Assembly: GCF_024399315.1 (NCBI RefSeq)
Contig: NZ_CP075170.1
Span: 1,488,001-1,552,000 of the forward strand
Origin: Chryseobacterium sp. MA9
Lineage (GTDB): Bacteria > Bacteroidota > Bacteroidia > Flavobacteriales > Weeksellaceae
DNA: 64,000 nucleotides
Reading direction: 5' to 3'
A model generated the notes under the pieces. That model did no database searches. It had not been told where the DNA came from and worked only from the letters and a program-made list of their open reading frames with translations. Both the position numbers and the translations under genes were made by a program. Positions 16,817 to 26,700 of the stretch are shown here, piece after piece (position 1 is the stretch's first letter; each line of letters opens with the position of its first letter).

Positions 16817-17434
16817 CTATCGGGCAGATGGTTTCAATACTTTCTTCAGACTATCAGAAAATAATATCAGCCCTCCGGCCATCATGATAATATCTTTCAA
16901 GATCAAACGTCCTGCTCCGGACAGATAGGGAAACCCAAACTGAGGTGTAGGATAATCTCCACCCAGATTCGGCACGTATACCTCAGGGGTAGTTCCTAAA
17001 AATGACAGGGTAACCATTGACATTAAAAACGTTAAAACACCTCCGATTGCTCCAATTTTAGGAAACCAGATCCCCAACAATACCAAAACCCCAATTATTA
17101 CGATCATTGTACCCAAACCATAAGAAAACGCATAAGTCCTGTTCTCTTTATGCCAATCAATATTTTTCTGAATGACCTTTCCTTCCGGATTTTTATACAG
17201 GGTATATTCTGCAACAAGCTTTTTCTCTTCATTAAGAACTTTATTTCCGGCATTTTTGTAGAAGAAACTCATAACAGGGCTATTAGCTACAAAGGGTACA
17301 ATTCCATCCGCTTCATAATGAAATGCCTTTAAGCCTCCAATCCAGACCATAACGATGAAGATTGAAATTCTGAGAAAAGTGAAAAACAAGGTATCCAATT
17401 GTAATAAACGGTGATAAAGTCTGTTGTTTTGCAT
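16817..17434 (-). CDS. DUF417 membrane protein (RclC/YkgB-like)
   Basis: 205 residues from ATG 17434 (MQNNRLYHRLLQLD); a TTG six codons upstream is the other option. Four hydrophobic segments are visible (FFTFLRISIFIVMVWIGG, the MIVIIGVLVLLGIWF region, GGVLTFLMSMVTLSFLG, and DIIMMAGGLILFS), so it is an inner-membrane protein. DUF417 includes E. coli RclC, part of the reactive-chlorine response under the AraC-type regulator RclR. An AraC-family gene sits 62 bp upstream on the same strand, which agrees with that pairing. The RclA reductase partner is not here, and the function is inferred. Confidence 0.8.
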   Translation of the reverse strand: MQNNRLYHRLLQLDTLFFTFLRISIFIVMVWIGGLKAFHYEADGIVPFVANSPVMSFFYKNAGNKVLNEEKKLVAEYTLYKNPEGKVIQKNIDWHKENRTYAFSYGLGTMIVIIGVLVLLGIWFPKIGAIGGVLTFLMSMVTLSFLGTTPEVYVPNLGGDYPTPQFGFPYLSGAGRLILKDIIMMAGGLILFSDSLKKVLKPSAR

Positions 17435-17496
17435 GTGATTTATTTTTTTCAAAGGTATTCACATGCATACAGCGCCAACATAGATATTTGAGGACA

Positions 17497-18327
17497 TTAC
17501 ATGGACATTTTCGCCACCACAGAGATTCCTACCTGTTCTCTATATTTTTTTGGGGAACATCCTACTGATTTTTTAAAATACCTGCTGAAGTAAAATTCAT
17601 CTGTAAATCCAAGCTCTGAAGCAATTTCTTTTATGGATCTATAGGTTAAATGCAGCAGTTTTTTTGATTCCAGGATGATTCTCTCATTGATAAGCTGAGT
17701 GGGTGTTTTGGAAAATTCTTTCTTTACAGCTTTGCTTAATGTATTATTGGTGATATTCAGTCTATCACTGTAAAATGAAAGTTCTTTTTCACTTTTAAAA
17801 TGTACTTCTAGCAGCTTCTGAAATTCTGCAGCATTTTTGTTAGGCAGTTTATCGTGAGAAAACCTACTGCTCTCAGTACTGCTTTTCTGTTTGCTTCCAA
17901 TGGCAAGGATAAGCTGTATATAAGTTTTGATAATGGATTCTGAAAACTGATGTTTTTCAGATTCTTCTTTTTTGATGTGATTAAAAAGCTCGAGAATATA
18001 GTTATAGTTTTCTTCTGACAGCTCAACACCCGGATTCAGGTAAATATTATTGAAAAGAAGCCCGTTGCAGGCCACTTCTTCTTTATGATATTCGATACAA
18101 TAATAGTCACCATGGAAGAAAAGCATATGGATATTTTCATTAGATTCCGAAGCCAGTTTCAGTTTTTGATAAGGAGAAAGAAACAGTATGTTGTATCCAC
18201 TGTAAGAATAATTAATATCATCCACAGAGAAAACACCGGAACCTTTCCATAGAATAACACTATAGTTTTCAGTGGTGAATTCTGATGGAAAATCTGAAGT
18301 AGGATAAGACTGTATTTTTATTTCCAT
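17497..18327 (-). CDS. AraC-family transcriptional regulator
   Basis: 276 residues. The N-terminal half is a cupin-like sensor (about 1-150, starting MEIKIQSYPTSDFPSEF). The C-terminal AraC HTH pair is at about 175-270, with LTYRSIKEIASELGF and YFSRYFKKSVGCSPKKYREQ forming the second motif. It lies just upstream of the RclC-like gene and may control it. The ligand is unknown; a conserved Cys stands in MLFFHGDYYCIEYHKEEVAC near the middle, but redox sensing is only a guess. Confidence 0.88.
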   Translation of the reverse strand: MEIKIQSYPTSDFPSEFTTENYSVILWKGSGVFSVDDINYSYSGYNILFLSPYQKLKLASESNENIHMLFFHGDYYCIEYHKEEVACNGLLFNNIYLNPGVELSEENYNYILELFNHIKKEESEKHQFSESIIKTYIQLILAIGSKQKSSTESSRFSHDKLPNKNAAEFQKLLEVHFKSEKELSFYSDRLNITNNTLSKAVKKEFSKTPTQLINERIILESKKLLHLTYRSIKEIASELGFTDEFYFSRYFKKSVGCSPKKYREQVGISVVAKMSM

Positions 18328-18383
18328 GGTTAATTCCTTTTAAGCACCAATAACTCTAATGATTCACAAATAACACTGTCTAT

Positions 18384-19217
18384 CTAATACTCTTTTGAAT
18401 ATGTTTTTTTCTCTGTCAGATATTCATTTTTGCTTCCATTACCAGTTCTGAAAAGGGTTTTAAGGGTATTTTTCTGCTTAGGTTTTGAGGGATCGGGAAG
18501 AAAGCACTGGAAATGTAAATGGGGACCATTTGTCCAGCCTGTGTTACCGCTCAATCCTATTAAATCACCTTTTTTAACCTCATCTCCTATTTTAACTTTA
18601 ACTCCATTTTGCTTCAGGTGAAAATACTGTGCAATGGTTCCATCCGAATGTAAAATTGAAATATAATTAGCCTGATTAGCACAACTTGCTGTAGGGCATC
18701 CTGTATTATTATTCTGAACAGCATCAATCACTTTGCCTTCTCTTGCTGCTGTGATTTCTGTTCCTTCAGGCATTACGAAATCTAAAGAGTTTTCATTCTG
18801 GTGAGAAAATATTCCATTGTACCCCTGATAAACATTGAAGGATTTCCCTTTTTGAAAAGGAAGGTCATATATATAGTCAGCATCATAGGTCTTTATCGTT
18901 GCATCTCCAGCCAATGTATAATAAGCAGGCATTTTCTTAATTTTCCAACCTTTTTTATTATCATTGACAACAAAATAAGCAATTCTGTTTTTCATTGATT
19001 TAGGAGGCAGCACTCTGATCATTTTAAATGCTTCCGGACTTTTCAAATTTTCTGTTTCCGGCTGTTCAGAGAAAGTTATTGAAATGGGATAGATTTCAAT
19101 ATTATCAGCATAGTAAGTGATAATATCTTTCGTATGTTCATAATACATTTTTGCGCTCTTCTGAGAGAAAGCCCATAGAGAGCAGATAAGTGATCCGAGA
19201 ATTGTTATTTTTTTCAT
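18384..19217 (-). CDS. M23-family metallopeptidase
   Basis: 277 residues with a signal peptide (MKKITILGSLICSLWAFSQ). The C-terminal peptidase_M23 (LytM) domain spans about 140-262: HQNENSLDFVMPEGTEI gives the first zinc His/Asp set, and SGNTGWTNGPHLHFQCF the HxH motif. Such enzymes cut peptidoglycan cross-links or act as LytM regulators of other hydrolases. The N-terminal 130 residues are not a family I know. Exported, periplasmic or outer-membrane attached. It reads away from the dnaN side of the region. Confidence 0.88.
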   Translation of the reverse strand: MKKITILGSLICSLWAFSQKSAKMYYEHTKDIITYYADNIEIYPISITFSEQPETENLKSPEAFKMIRVLPPKSMKNRIAYFVVNDNKKGWKIKKMPAYYTLAGDATIKTYDADYIYDLPFQKGKSFNVYQGYNGIFSHQNENSLDFVMPEGTEITAAREGKVIDAVQNNNTGCPTASCANQANYISILHSDGTIAQYFHLKQNGVKVKIGDEVKKGDLIGLSGNTGWTNGPHLHFQCFLPDPSKPKQKNTLKTLFRTGNGSKNEYLTEKKTYSKEY

Positions 19218-19316
19218 GTTTATTAAAATGTTTTTTCTTACTATACTTTTGCCTTGACGCTCCTAATACCTAAGTCGATTCTACAGAATTACAGCTATAA
19301 GCGGAATGCAGAATTA

Positions 19317-19346
19317 CAAAAAAAGCCGGAAAAATTCCAGCTTTCT
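19317..19346 (-). terminator. Intrinsic terminator after dnaN
   Basis: On the minus strand AAAGCTGGAATTTTTCCGGCTTTTTTT is a stem-loop with a T-run, 21 bp past the dnaN stop. Confidence 0.8.
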
Positions 19347-19366
19347 TTTATTTATATACGTTAATG

Positions 19367-20497
19367 TTATAATCCGATTACCGGCATTGACAGCATTAAG
19401 ATATTTTCGTTTTCTTCAAGACCGTCAAGAGGTTCAATGATCCCTGGTCTGTTAGGTTGGGACATTTTCATGGTGATATCGTCAGATCCTAAGATCGTCA
19501 GCATTTCAGTTAAAAATTTAGAACTGAATCCGATATTGATATCTTCTCCATTGTAGTCACAAGGAATCTGCATATCTGCTTTATTTGCATATTCAGTATC
19601 TTCTGCATGAAGGTGAAGAATATTTCCGGAAAGCTTGAATCTTACCTGATTGGTAGATTTATTAGACATGATAGATGCTCTTTTGATAGCTCCTAACAGA
19701 AGATTTCTGTTGATTGTCAATACATTTGGATTTTCCTTTGGAATTACCGCTGTATAGTTTGGATATTTTCCATCAATCAGTCTACAGATCCAGATATGCT
19801 TACCAAAAGTAAACTTGGCCATATTCTCATTGAAATCGATAGTAACGTCTTCATTGGAACTTGCCAGGATATTTTTGAAAATGTTCAGAGGCTTTTTAGG
19901 CATGATAAACTCCATCGGTTCAGCATTCATAAGGTCTGCTCTTTTGTACACCACCAATCTGTGGGAGTCTGTAGAAACGAAATTGGTTTCGTTTTCTCCA
20001 AACTGGAAAAGAACCCCTGTCATTACTGGGCGAAGGGAATCATTACTTGTAGCGAATAGTGTGTTTGTCAAAGCTTCAGACAGAACTCCTGCCGGCATCG
20101 TAACACTTTGTGAAGCGTCGAATTCCGGTAATTCGGGATAGTCATCAGCATTGTCTAATGCTACTGCGAAATTATCTTTTTCATCTAAAATCTCAAGCTG
20201 GCTTCCAGTACCTTCGGCATTGTCTTTTACAACAAATGTCAGAGGCTGTTCACCATATGTCTTGATAAAATCCTGAAAAATTTTAGCAGGAACAGCAAAT
20301 TTACCTGTATCATCAGACTTTACTTCCAGAGAAGTAACAAGAGTTGTCTCTCCGTCAGATGCTGTAATGGTAACATTATTTCCGTCTAATTCAAAAAGAT
20401 AGTTTTCTAAAATCGGTCTCGATTGAGAGCTTGATATTACGCCACTTACAGTTTGCAAAGCCTTCTGCAGTTCACCACTTGAAATAATAAATTTCAT
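19367..20497 (-). CDS. dnaN: DNA polymerase III beta subunit (sliding clamp)
   Basis: 376 residues, three clamp domains of about 120 residues each, starting MKFIISSGELQKALQTVSGV and ending with the typical NILMLSMPVIGL. It dimerises into the ring that tethers DNA polymerase III. Not next to dnaA here, as is usual in Bacteroidota. The 332-bp gap to dgkA holds divergent promoters. Confidence 0.97.
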   Translation of the reverse strand: MKFIISSGELQKALQTVSGVISSSQSRPILENYLFELDGNNVTITASDGETTLVTSLEVKSDDTGKFAVPAKIFQDFIKTYGEQPLTFVVKDNAEGTGSQLEILDEKDNFAVALDNADDYPELPEFDASQSVTMPAGVLSEALTNTLFATSNDSLRPVMTGVLFQFGENETNFVSTDSHRLVVYKRADLMNAEPMEFIMPKKPLNIFKNILASSNEDVTIDFNENMAKFTFGKHIWICRLIDGKYPNYTAVIPKENPNVLTINRNLLLGAIKRASIMSNKSTNQVRFKLSGNILHLHAEDTEYANKADMQIPCDYNGEDINIGFSSKFLTEMLTILGSDDITMKMSQPNRPGIIEPLDGLEENENILMLSMPVIGL

Positions 20498-20803
20498 AGA
20501 TTTATAAAATAAGTTTCTACAAATATAATAAATAGATACAATAAAGAAAAGAATAATATGGAGGAGTTTTTAACAAAGAGCCTTAATTTGTTTTGAGCCT
20601 TGATATTATGCTTAAATTTCTTTTGATCCTGAAATTTTCTTCAAAACATTCACTTTATTTCCATTTGTATTTATTCTTTTTTTCTTCAAAACTTATTAAA
20701 ACATTAGTATTGGAAGCAAAAGAGGATAAATATTAATCATTTTCTTTTATAATATCCTATTTCAAATATAAAAGATAATTTACAACAATCAAAATACAAA
20801 GGC

Positions 20804-20811
20804 TATCTTTG
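20804..20811 (+). promoter_or_regulatory. Candidate -7 box (TATCTTTG) for dgkA
   Basis: TATCTTTG matches TAnnTTTG 18 bp upstream of the ATG at 20830, giving a very short leader. The remaining 20498-20803 is AT-rich; I see no gene or further strong element in it. Confidence 0.5.
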
Positions 20812-20829
20812 TCTTAAAAGTTCAGAATC

Positions 20830-21216
20830 ATGCAAAAATCTCCCATTCATAAAAGTTTTCTCAATGCATTCCGGGGTGTTTTCATGATGATAAAAACGGA
20901 AAGGAATTTCCAGATTGAACTTTTGGCATTTTTTGTCAACCTCTTCTTCATTTTCTATTTCCGTCTTAATAGTACGGATGCTGCTTTGGTCCTGATTGCT
21001 TCTTTTGCAGTTCTGACAGCCGAAATTTTCAATACTGCCATTGAAAAGATCTGTGATATCATTCAACCTGATTTCGACAAAAGAATCGGGTTTATTAAAG
21101 ATATTGCTGCAGGAGCTGTTTTTTTAACAGCTATTGCCTCGGTGATTATTGGGATTCTGGTGTATGGAAAATATGTTGTAAGATTGATGAAGACTATAAA
21201 ACTGTTGTTCCTGTAG
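20830..21216 (+). CDS. dgkA: Diacylglycerol kinase family protein
   Basis: 128 residues, a small trimeric integral membrane kinase of the DgkA / undecaprenol-kinase type. Three transmembrane helices are visible. The active-site stretch AEIFNTAIEKICDIIQPDFD and the second helix segment KDIAAGAVFLTAIASVIIG are characteristic, and ERNFQIELLAFF is the N-terminal amphipathic segment. It recycles diacylglycerol or phosphorylates undecaprenol in the inner membrane. The 54-bp repeat arm at 21223 begins 6 bp beyond its stop. Confidence 0.93.
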   Translation: MQKSPIHKSFLNAFRGVFMMIKTERNFQIELLAFFVNLFFIFYFRLNSTDAALVLIASFAVLTAEIFNTAIEKICDIIQPDFDKRIGFIKDIAAGAVFLTAIASVIIGILVYGKYVVRLMKTIKLLFL

Positions 21217-21222
21217 GTTCTG

Positions 21223-21276
21223 ACCACCCCGTCAAAAAATCAAAGAATTTTTGCCACCCCTCCGAGGGAGGGGAAT
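21223..21276. repeat. Solitary arm related to the DUF559 element ends
   Basis: Starts ACCACCCCGTC, has an AT-rich middle (CAAAGAATTTTTG), and ends with CCCCTCC-GAG-GGAGGGGAATT. It has the same layout as the right arm at 4975-5036 but there is no partner or DUF559 gene beside it. It sits directly after the dgkA stop. Confidence 0.75.
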
Positions 21277-21323
21277 TTCACGTCTTCAGTTCAAAAGTCT
21301 GTGAAGGCAAGTTTTTTTTCATC

Positions 21324-21782
21324 TTATTTGACGGCAATTAAGATATCGACTTCGGCATCTGAAGGATTTTGTGCTTTTTCTCCATAGACTTCAAAATCGG
21401 CTGTAAACACTCTTCCCAGATCCATTTCCCAGATTTTCAACCATTCATTGATGATCAACCCTTTTGAAAGGTCTCCTTTTGTGGTAAATTTCACATAATC
21501 TCCACCGTCAAAAGAATAACCTATCATTCCTTCTGGAATATTGTCAAGGTTTTCCACTTTACATCCAAGAACTGTAGTATAAGGCTTTGTATGGTCTTTT
21601 TCGTAATCCGTATAGATTGAATAAATAGTGTTGTCTATCTTATTTGGAATCGAATTAATAATATTTTCATTCATCATTTTTTCCCATAAAACCGGAATAT
21701 CTTTTCCTGCCTGTCCATTTTCATTGGTTGTTCTTACTGAAATACCGATTACCTTAAAAGGTTCTACTTTCATGTTATTCAT
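21324..21782 (-). CDS. GyrI-like small-molecule-binding domain protein
   Basis: 152 residues in the AraC effector-binding/GyrI-like (SOUL-like) fold family, with EPFKVIGISVRTTNENGQ at the start, NTIYSIYTDYEKDH and EGMIGYSFDGGDYVKF in the middle and the final AEVDILIAVK. It lacks an HTH, so it is a free-standing binding domain; in the family such proteins can hydrolyse or bind aromatic ligands. Start chosen at ATG 21782 (MNNMKVEPF); the internal ATG at 21773 is equally possible. Confidence 0.8.
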   Translation of the reverse strand: MNNMKVEPFKVIGISVRTTNENGQAGKDIPVLWEKMMNENIINSIPNKIDNTIYSIYTDYEKDHTKPYTTVLGCKVENLDNIPEGMIGYSFDGGDYVKFTTKGDLSKGLIINEWLKIWEMDLGRVFTADFEVYGEKAQNPSDAEVDILIAVK

Positions 21783-21876
21783 TTCTTGATTTTTGTTATG
21801 TGGCAAAGATAAAGACAGGTTGTGACAAGGGTATGTCAGGAGTTTTTTAATTGGTTTAAATATCTTTTTTAAATAA

Positions 21877-21898
21877 ACGGACTAAATCCCGTTCCTAT
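21877..21898 (+). repeat. REP-like hairpin element, copy 3 (degraded)
   Basis: ACGGACTAAATCCCGT then TCCTAT. The outer ACGG/CCGT pairs are kept but the inner pairing seen in copies 1 and 2 is lost. Confidence 0.5.
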
Positions 21899-21972
21899 TA
21901 ATTGTATTTTGTCTTGTAAATTTGAATAGTAAAATAATATTTTTTGAGATTGCTTCGCTTTGCTCGCAATGA

Positions 21973-22305
21973 CTATTTTCCAACATAAATAAATCCTTTC
22001 TTTCCGGATTTAAAAACAGTTTCAATTCTTTTATAGTCATCCACTTCATATTCATCTGCCTGAAGGATTTCCGCTTCTGTCACTTCAAAAAGCACTCCTT
22101 CTATCAGGTCTTCATCATTTCCTGAAAACTCTAGCACAGGATGGTATTTCTGTCCGCTTTTCCGCAATACTTCAGGGTCTGTAATTTCAATACTGTTCAG
22201 TTTATATCCTGATAAAACATCTTTCTCTCCTTGCAAAATTCTACCGAAAGTTTCAAGCTGTACCTGCTCTTTCTGCAGGGTTCCGTAAGAAAATAAGTGG
22301 GTCAT
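21973..22305 (-). CDS. Gamma-glutamylcyclotransferase-like (AIG2/GGCT) protein
   Basis: 110 residues, a GGCT-fold protein with HLFSYGTLQKEQVQ at the N-terminus (the substrate-binding YGTL loop) and VTEAEILQADEYEVDDYKR, where Glu of the DEYE stretch would be the catalytic acid. Family members act on gamma-glutamyl peptides or amines. The start codon overlaps the stop of the GDSL gene by one base (TAATG), so the pair is translationally coupled. Confidence 0.85.
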   Translation of the reverse strand: MTHLFSYGTLQKEQVQLETFGRILQGEKDVLSGYKLNSIEITDPEVLRKSGQKYHPVLEFSGNDEDLIEGVLFEVTEAEILQADEYEVDDYKRIETVFKSGKKGFIYVGK

Positions 22306-22934
22306 TATAAATATTTTTCAATAATTGGTATAGCTACCTCAGCCATCATTCCGTATCCTTTTTCGTTGGGATGCACTCCGTCTGCAGACAATAGAATCTC
22401 TTTATCTTCTAAAAATGCAGCATAAAAATCTATATATCCCAATGAGTGTTCTGAAGCAAGGTCTTTAAGGATCTGGTTATAGACAACAACTTCCCTATTT
22501 GTTCTTAACTTCCCTGAGCTCACCACTACTCCATCTATTTTTTGAGAGAAAGGAAGAATACTCACAAGATAAATTTCGTTGGAAAATTCTTTGGCATGCG
22601 CAATGGCAGTACTCATGTTGTTTTTAAATTTTTCAGGATCTACGATCTGTACTCCTTCTTTTATGGCAAGATCATTGGCTCCATAGCTTAAAAAAACGAT
22701 GTTTCCATCAGCAGAATTTCTTGCGTTGAGTTCGTGGGGAATTCTTTTCAGTAATCCTTCTGTAGTTTCTCCTCCGATTCCTAAATTGAATAAGATCAGT
22801 TCATCCCCATTTCCTTCGTGAAATTGCTGCAGGGCATACCTTTTCAAAATATCTACCCAACCTCCAAAAACACCGTCATATTCTCCGTAAGTAATGCTGT
22901 CACCAAAGAACAGCCCATAAATAATTTTCTTCAT
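22305..22934 (-). CDS. SGNH/GDSL-family hydrolase
   Basis: 209 residues, a cytosolic esterase-like enzyme of the SGNH family. Block I FGDSITYGEY contains the nucleophile Ser13; block III YGANDL supplies the Asn; DGVHPNEKGY has the catalytic Asp-His. No signal peptide. The ester substrate is unknown. It overlaps the GGCT-like gene downstream. Confidence 0.88.
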   Translation of the reverse strand: MKKIIYGLFFGDSITYGEYDGVFGGWVDILKRYALQQFHEGNGDELILFNLGIGGETTEGLLKRIPHELNARNSADGNIVFLSYGANDLAIKEGVQIVDPEKFKNNMSTAIAHAKEFSNEIYLVSILPFSQKIDGVVVSSGKLRTNREVVVYNQILKDLASEHSLGYIDFYAAFLEDKEILLSADGVHPNEKGYGMMAEVAIPIIEKYL

Positions 22935-23324
22935 TCAACTTTTATTGTTTCCTATTTTTGTTCCAGTAAAAATAGGAAGAAAAATTATTGACTGATTATA
23001 AAACTGTTGTATTTATAGGATTTTAACGCTGGATCTTACTTTTTGTTTGAACCATTAAGATTTTATAAGGAGTGAAGAATTATTAAGATAACAGCTGAAG
23101 CTATTATTAAGAGGAATACCTTATTCATTATTGATGAATCTTAACGTTGCTTAAAAACTTTATTATTCTTAATGGTTAAATATTTATTCTGTTTTTTTCA
23201 ACGCAAAGATTTTATTGTTATTATGTTGATTCCAGGAAGCAAAGGGAGAATCAACTTGTTGATTTGATGAAGCTGGCTGGAAAGTATTAAGATTTCAAAA
23301 TTCCCACTCATTACTCATTGCTCA
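22935..23324. other. Intergenic stretch without a gene
   Basis: AT-rich, no supported frame. AACCATTAAGATTTTA near 23050 and CTTAATGGTTAAATAT near 23172 form a loose inverted pair, perhaps a decayed repeat; nothing more can be said. Confidence 0.4.
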
Positions 23325-23705
23325 TCATTCCAACCTCAGCATAATATTGGTATGTGATTGTATAATTTCCACAAGAATATCAAAAAGAGTCTGTCCTTTT
23401 CCTTCTGTTAATTCATTTAATTTTTGCTGGATTAATTCTATGTTGAAAGGTTTTCCCTGTCTGATTTTGTTTTCATAAAATTCGTGGGTAGCAGTAAAAC
23501 CTAAGTCGTCTTTTGATTTCTGTGATTCTTTCCAGATGATTTCAATTTCTTCTTTATTTTCAAATACTCCGAAGCCTCCATAGAGAATATCATCAAGGCC
23601 GTCCAAAGTTCCTACTTTCCAGTCTGCATCTTTCATCAGAACGCTGGAAGCTTCTTCGTAGAAACCTGCTAAAGATGAAAAATGACCGCCATGGATGACG
23701 ATCAT
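23325..23705 (-). CDS. Barstar-family protein (ribonuclease inhibitor fold)
   Basis: 126 residues from ATG 23705 (MIVIHGGHFSSLAGFYEEAS). The barstar fold is suggested by SSLAGFYEEASSVL as helix 1, DGLDDILYGGF as the inhibitor loop helix, and the IIWKESQKSKDDL middle. Bacillus barstar blocks the RNase barnase; many homologues pair with toxin RNases. No barnase-like gene is in the window, so this is an orphan. The start codon is 14 bp downstream of the purL stop and an ATG 33 bp upstream would overlap purL, so the shorter start is preferred. Confidence 0.75.
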   Translation of the reverse strand: MIVIHGGHFSSLAGFYEEASSVLMKDADWKVGTLDGLDDILYGGFGVFENKEEIEIIWKESQKSKDDLGFTATHEFYENKIRQGKPFNIELIQQKLNELTEGKGQTLFDILVEIIQSHTNIMLRLE

Positions 23706-23718
23706 TTTTCTTGTATTA

Positions 23719-26700
23719 TTATTTGAAGTATTCAACACCGTTTTTGAATATGTTGTGATAATTCGCGGTTGGTATATTTTTCATGAGACCTTCAGCAAAT
23801 CGTTCCGGATGTCCCATTCTTCCGTAGATCTTTCCACATGGACTGGTAACTCCTTCGATTCCGAATAATGAGTTATTTGGGTTGAATGGCATTCCGTGAG
23901 CAATGTTTCCATCAAGATCAATGTATTGAGTTGCAATCTGCCCGTTTTCATACAGCTTTTTGATTTCTTCTTCTGAAGCCATGAAACGTCCTTCTCCGTG
24001 AGAAATTGGAATAGTGAAGGTCTGACCTTTCATTCCTTTTAACCAAGGGCTTTCGTCATTCACTACTTTTACCGTCACCATCTGAGAGATGTGTCTTCTG
24101 ATGGCGTTGTGAGCTAGCGTTGGAGAGTTTTCATCCAGATCTTTGATTCTTCCGTAAGGCAGCAACCCAGATTTCACAAGAGCTTGGAACCCGTTACAGA
24201 TCCCGATGATCATCCCGTCTCTGTCTAACAATTCATGAACTGCATTTTTCATTTTCTCGTTTTTCAAAACGTTAACGATGAATTTTGCAGAACCATCCGG
24301 CTCATCACCTGCGGAGAAACCTCCTGAGAATGCCAGAATCTGAGATGTTCTGATCTCTTCTACCCATGCATCAATGCTTTCATCCAGTAACTGGTGATTG
24401 ATATTGATCAAAGGTAAACTGCTTACTACAGCTCCTTCTTTCTGGAATGCGTTCAGCGTGTCATACTCACAGTTAGTTCCCGGGAATACCGGAGCGAAAA
24501 CTTTAGGCTGTGCAATTCCGTGTTTTTTAATGATGATATTTCTTGGATGGATTGAGTTTGATTTTTCATCAATTTCAACCGTAATCTTTTCTTTTTCTAC
24601 AGTTGGGAAAAGGTTCTCAAATGTATTTGTATTAGCCGATACAAGGTCTACGATATTAGATTCAAGACCGTTGATTTTTACAACACCTGAATCTTTCACT
24701 TCTCCGATAAGCTGAAGAGCAGCCGAGCTTAATTCCTCTTTTGCTTCAATAATTAAGCTACCGATATTTTTCGCTAATAAAACGTTTTCATCAGCATTGA
24801 TTTCAGCGCCTAATCTGTTTCCGAAACTCATTTTTGCTAAAGCTACTGCAAGACCTCCTTCTTTTACAGTTTTCACAGAAACAATTTTTCCTGCTTTGAT
24901 GTTTTCGAAAATGAATTCAAAAACTTCTTTTAAAGCATCATAATTCGGAAGTCCGCTTTCCTGAGCGATATGATTAAAGAAATACAGTTTGTTTCCTGCG
25001 TTTTTCAATTCTGGAGAGATGATGTTTTCTTTGTCTCCGTTGGCACATGCAAAAGAAATCAAGGTTGGTGGTACGTTCAGATCCTGGTAAGTTCCACTCA
25101 TTGAATCTTTCCCTCCAATAGCTGCAAGACCTAAATTGATCTGAGCATCATAAGCTCCTAGAAGTGAAGCTAAAGGTTTACCCCATTTTTCTGGATTCTG
25201 TCCTAGTTTTTCGAAGTATTCCTGGAAGCTTAGTCTGATATTTTTATAATCTCCTCCCATCGCTACAATCTTCGCCACACTTTCTACTACGGCGTAAGAT
25301 GATCCTAACAGTGAGTTTTGTTTTGAGATTTCAGCATCGAATCCCCAGCTTGCTAAAGAAACGGTTTTAATATCTTTTGCCCCTAAAATCGGTAGTGTCT
25401 GTACACTTCCTTCCATCAGGGTTTGCTGGTACTTTCCTCCTAAAGGCATTGCTACTGTAGTTGCTCCAATTGAAGAGTCGAACATTTCAAGCAATCCTTT
25501 TTGAGAAGCTACGTTTTTGTCTTTTAAGATGTTCAGGAAGTTTTCTGCTGTGAAAGCTTTAGTTTCTTCTTTTACTTCTTCAAGGTGAGTAATTTTCACT
25601 TCCTGAGATTTTGAACATCCGTTGGTATCTAAGAAAGCTCTTGAAAGGTCTACAATCTTGTCTCCTTTCCAGAACATCTGCATTCTTCCGGAATCTGTTA
25701 CTTTTGCTACTTCTACAGCAACAATGTTTTCAGCTTCACAGAATCTGATGAATTTTTCTTTATCCTGAGGATCTACTACTACTGCCATTCTTTCCTGAGA
25801 TTCAGAAATAGCCAGTTCGGTTCCGTTTAATCCTTCGTATTTTAATGGTAATACATCAAGATTTACTTCTAAAGAGTCTGCAATTTCACCAATTGCCACA
25901 GAAACTCCTCCTGCTCCGAAGTCGTTTGATTTTTTGATCAGCTTCGTTACTTCAGGATTTCTGAATAATCTCTGAATTTTACGCTCTTCTACGGCATTCC
26001 CTTTCTGAACTTCTGAACTCATCGTGTGGATAGAAGTCTCGTCCTGTTCTTTTGAACTTCCGCTTGCTCCTCCTACTCCGTCACGGCCTGTTGCACCTCC
26101 TAAAATAATGATTGAATCACCATTTTCAGGTTTTTCACGTCTTACCCAGTCTACAGGAACAGCTCCGGTAACGAAACCTACTTCCATTCTTTTGGCTTTG
26201 TATCCTTCGTCGTAGATCTCAGAAACCATTGTAGTCGCAAGACCGATCTGATTACCGTAAGATGAATATCCGTTAGCAGCCTGTTTTGTAATGGTTTTCT
26301 GAGGTAATTTCCCTGGTAATGTTTTGTCAACAGATTCTAAAACGTCTGCGGCACCCGTTAATCTCATTGCCTGGAAAACGAAAGATCTTCCGGATAATGG
26401 ATCTCTGATAGCACCTCCCAAACAAGTAGAAGCACCTCCGAAAGGTTCAATTTCTGTTGGGTGATTGTGCGTTTCATTTTTGAATAATAAATACCAAGGT
26501 TCTTTTTTACCATCGTATTCTGCTTCAATCTGGATGGTACATGCATTGATCTCGTCTGAGATTACAAGGTTATCCAGGTTTCCTGTTTTATGGAAATATT
26601 TACCACATACTGTTGCCAGGTCCATTAAGGAAATTGGCTTCAGCTCACGGCCTAAGAATTTTCTTTTTTCGATATAATCATTGAAGATAGTCTCCAAAGT

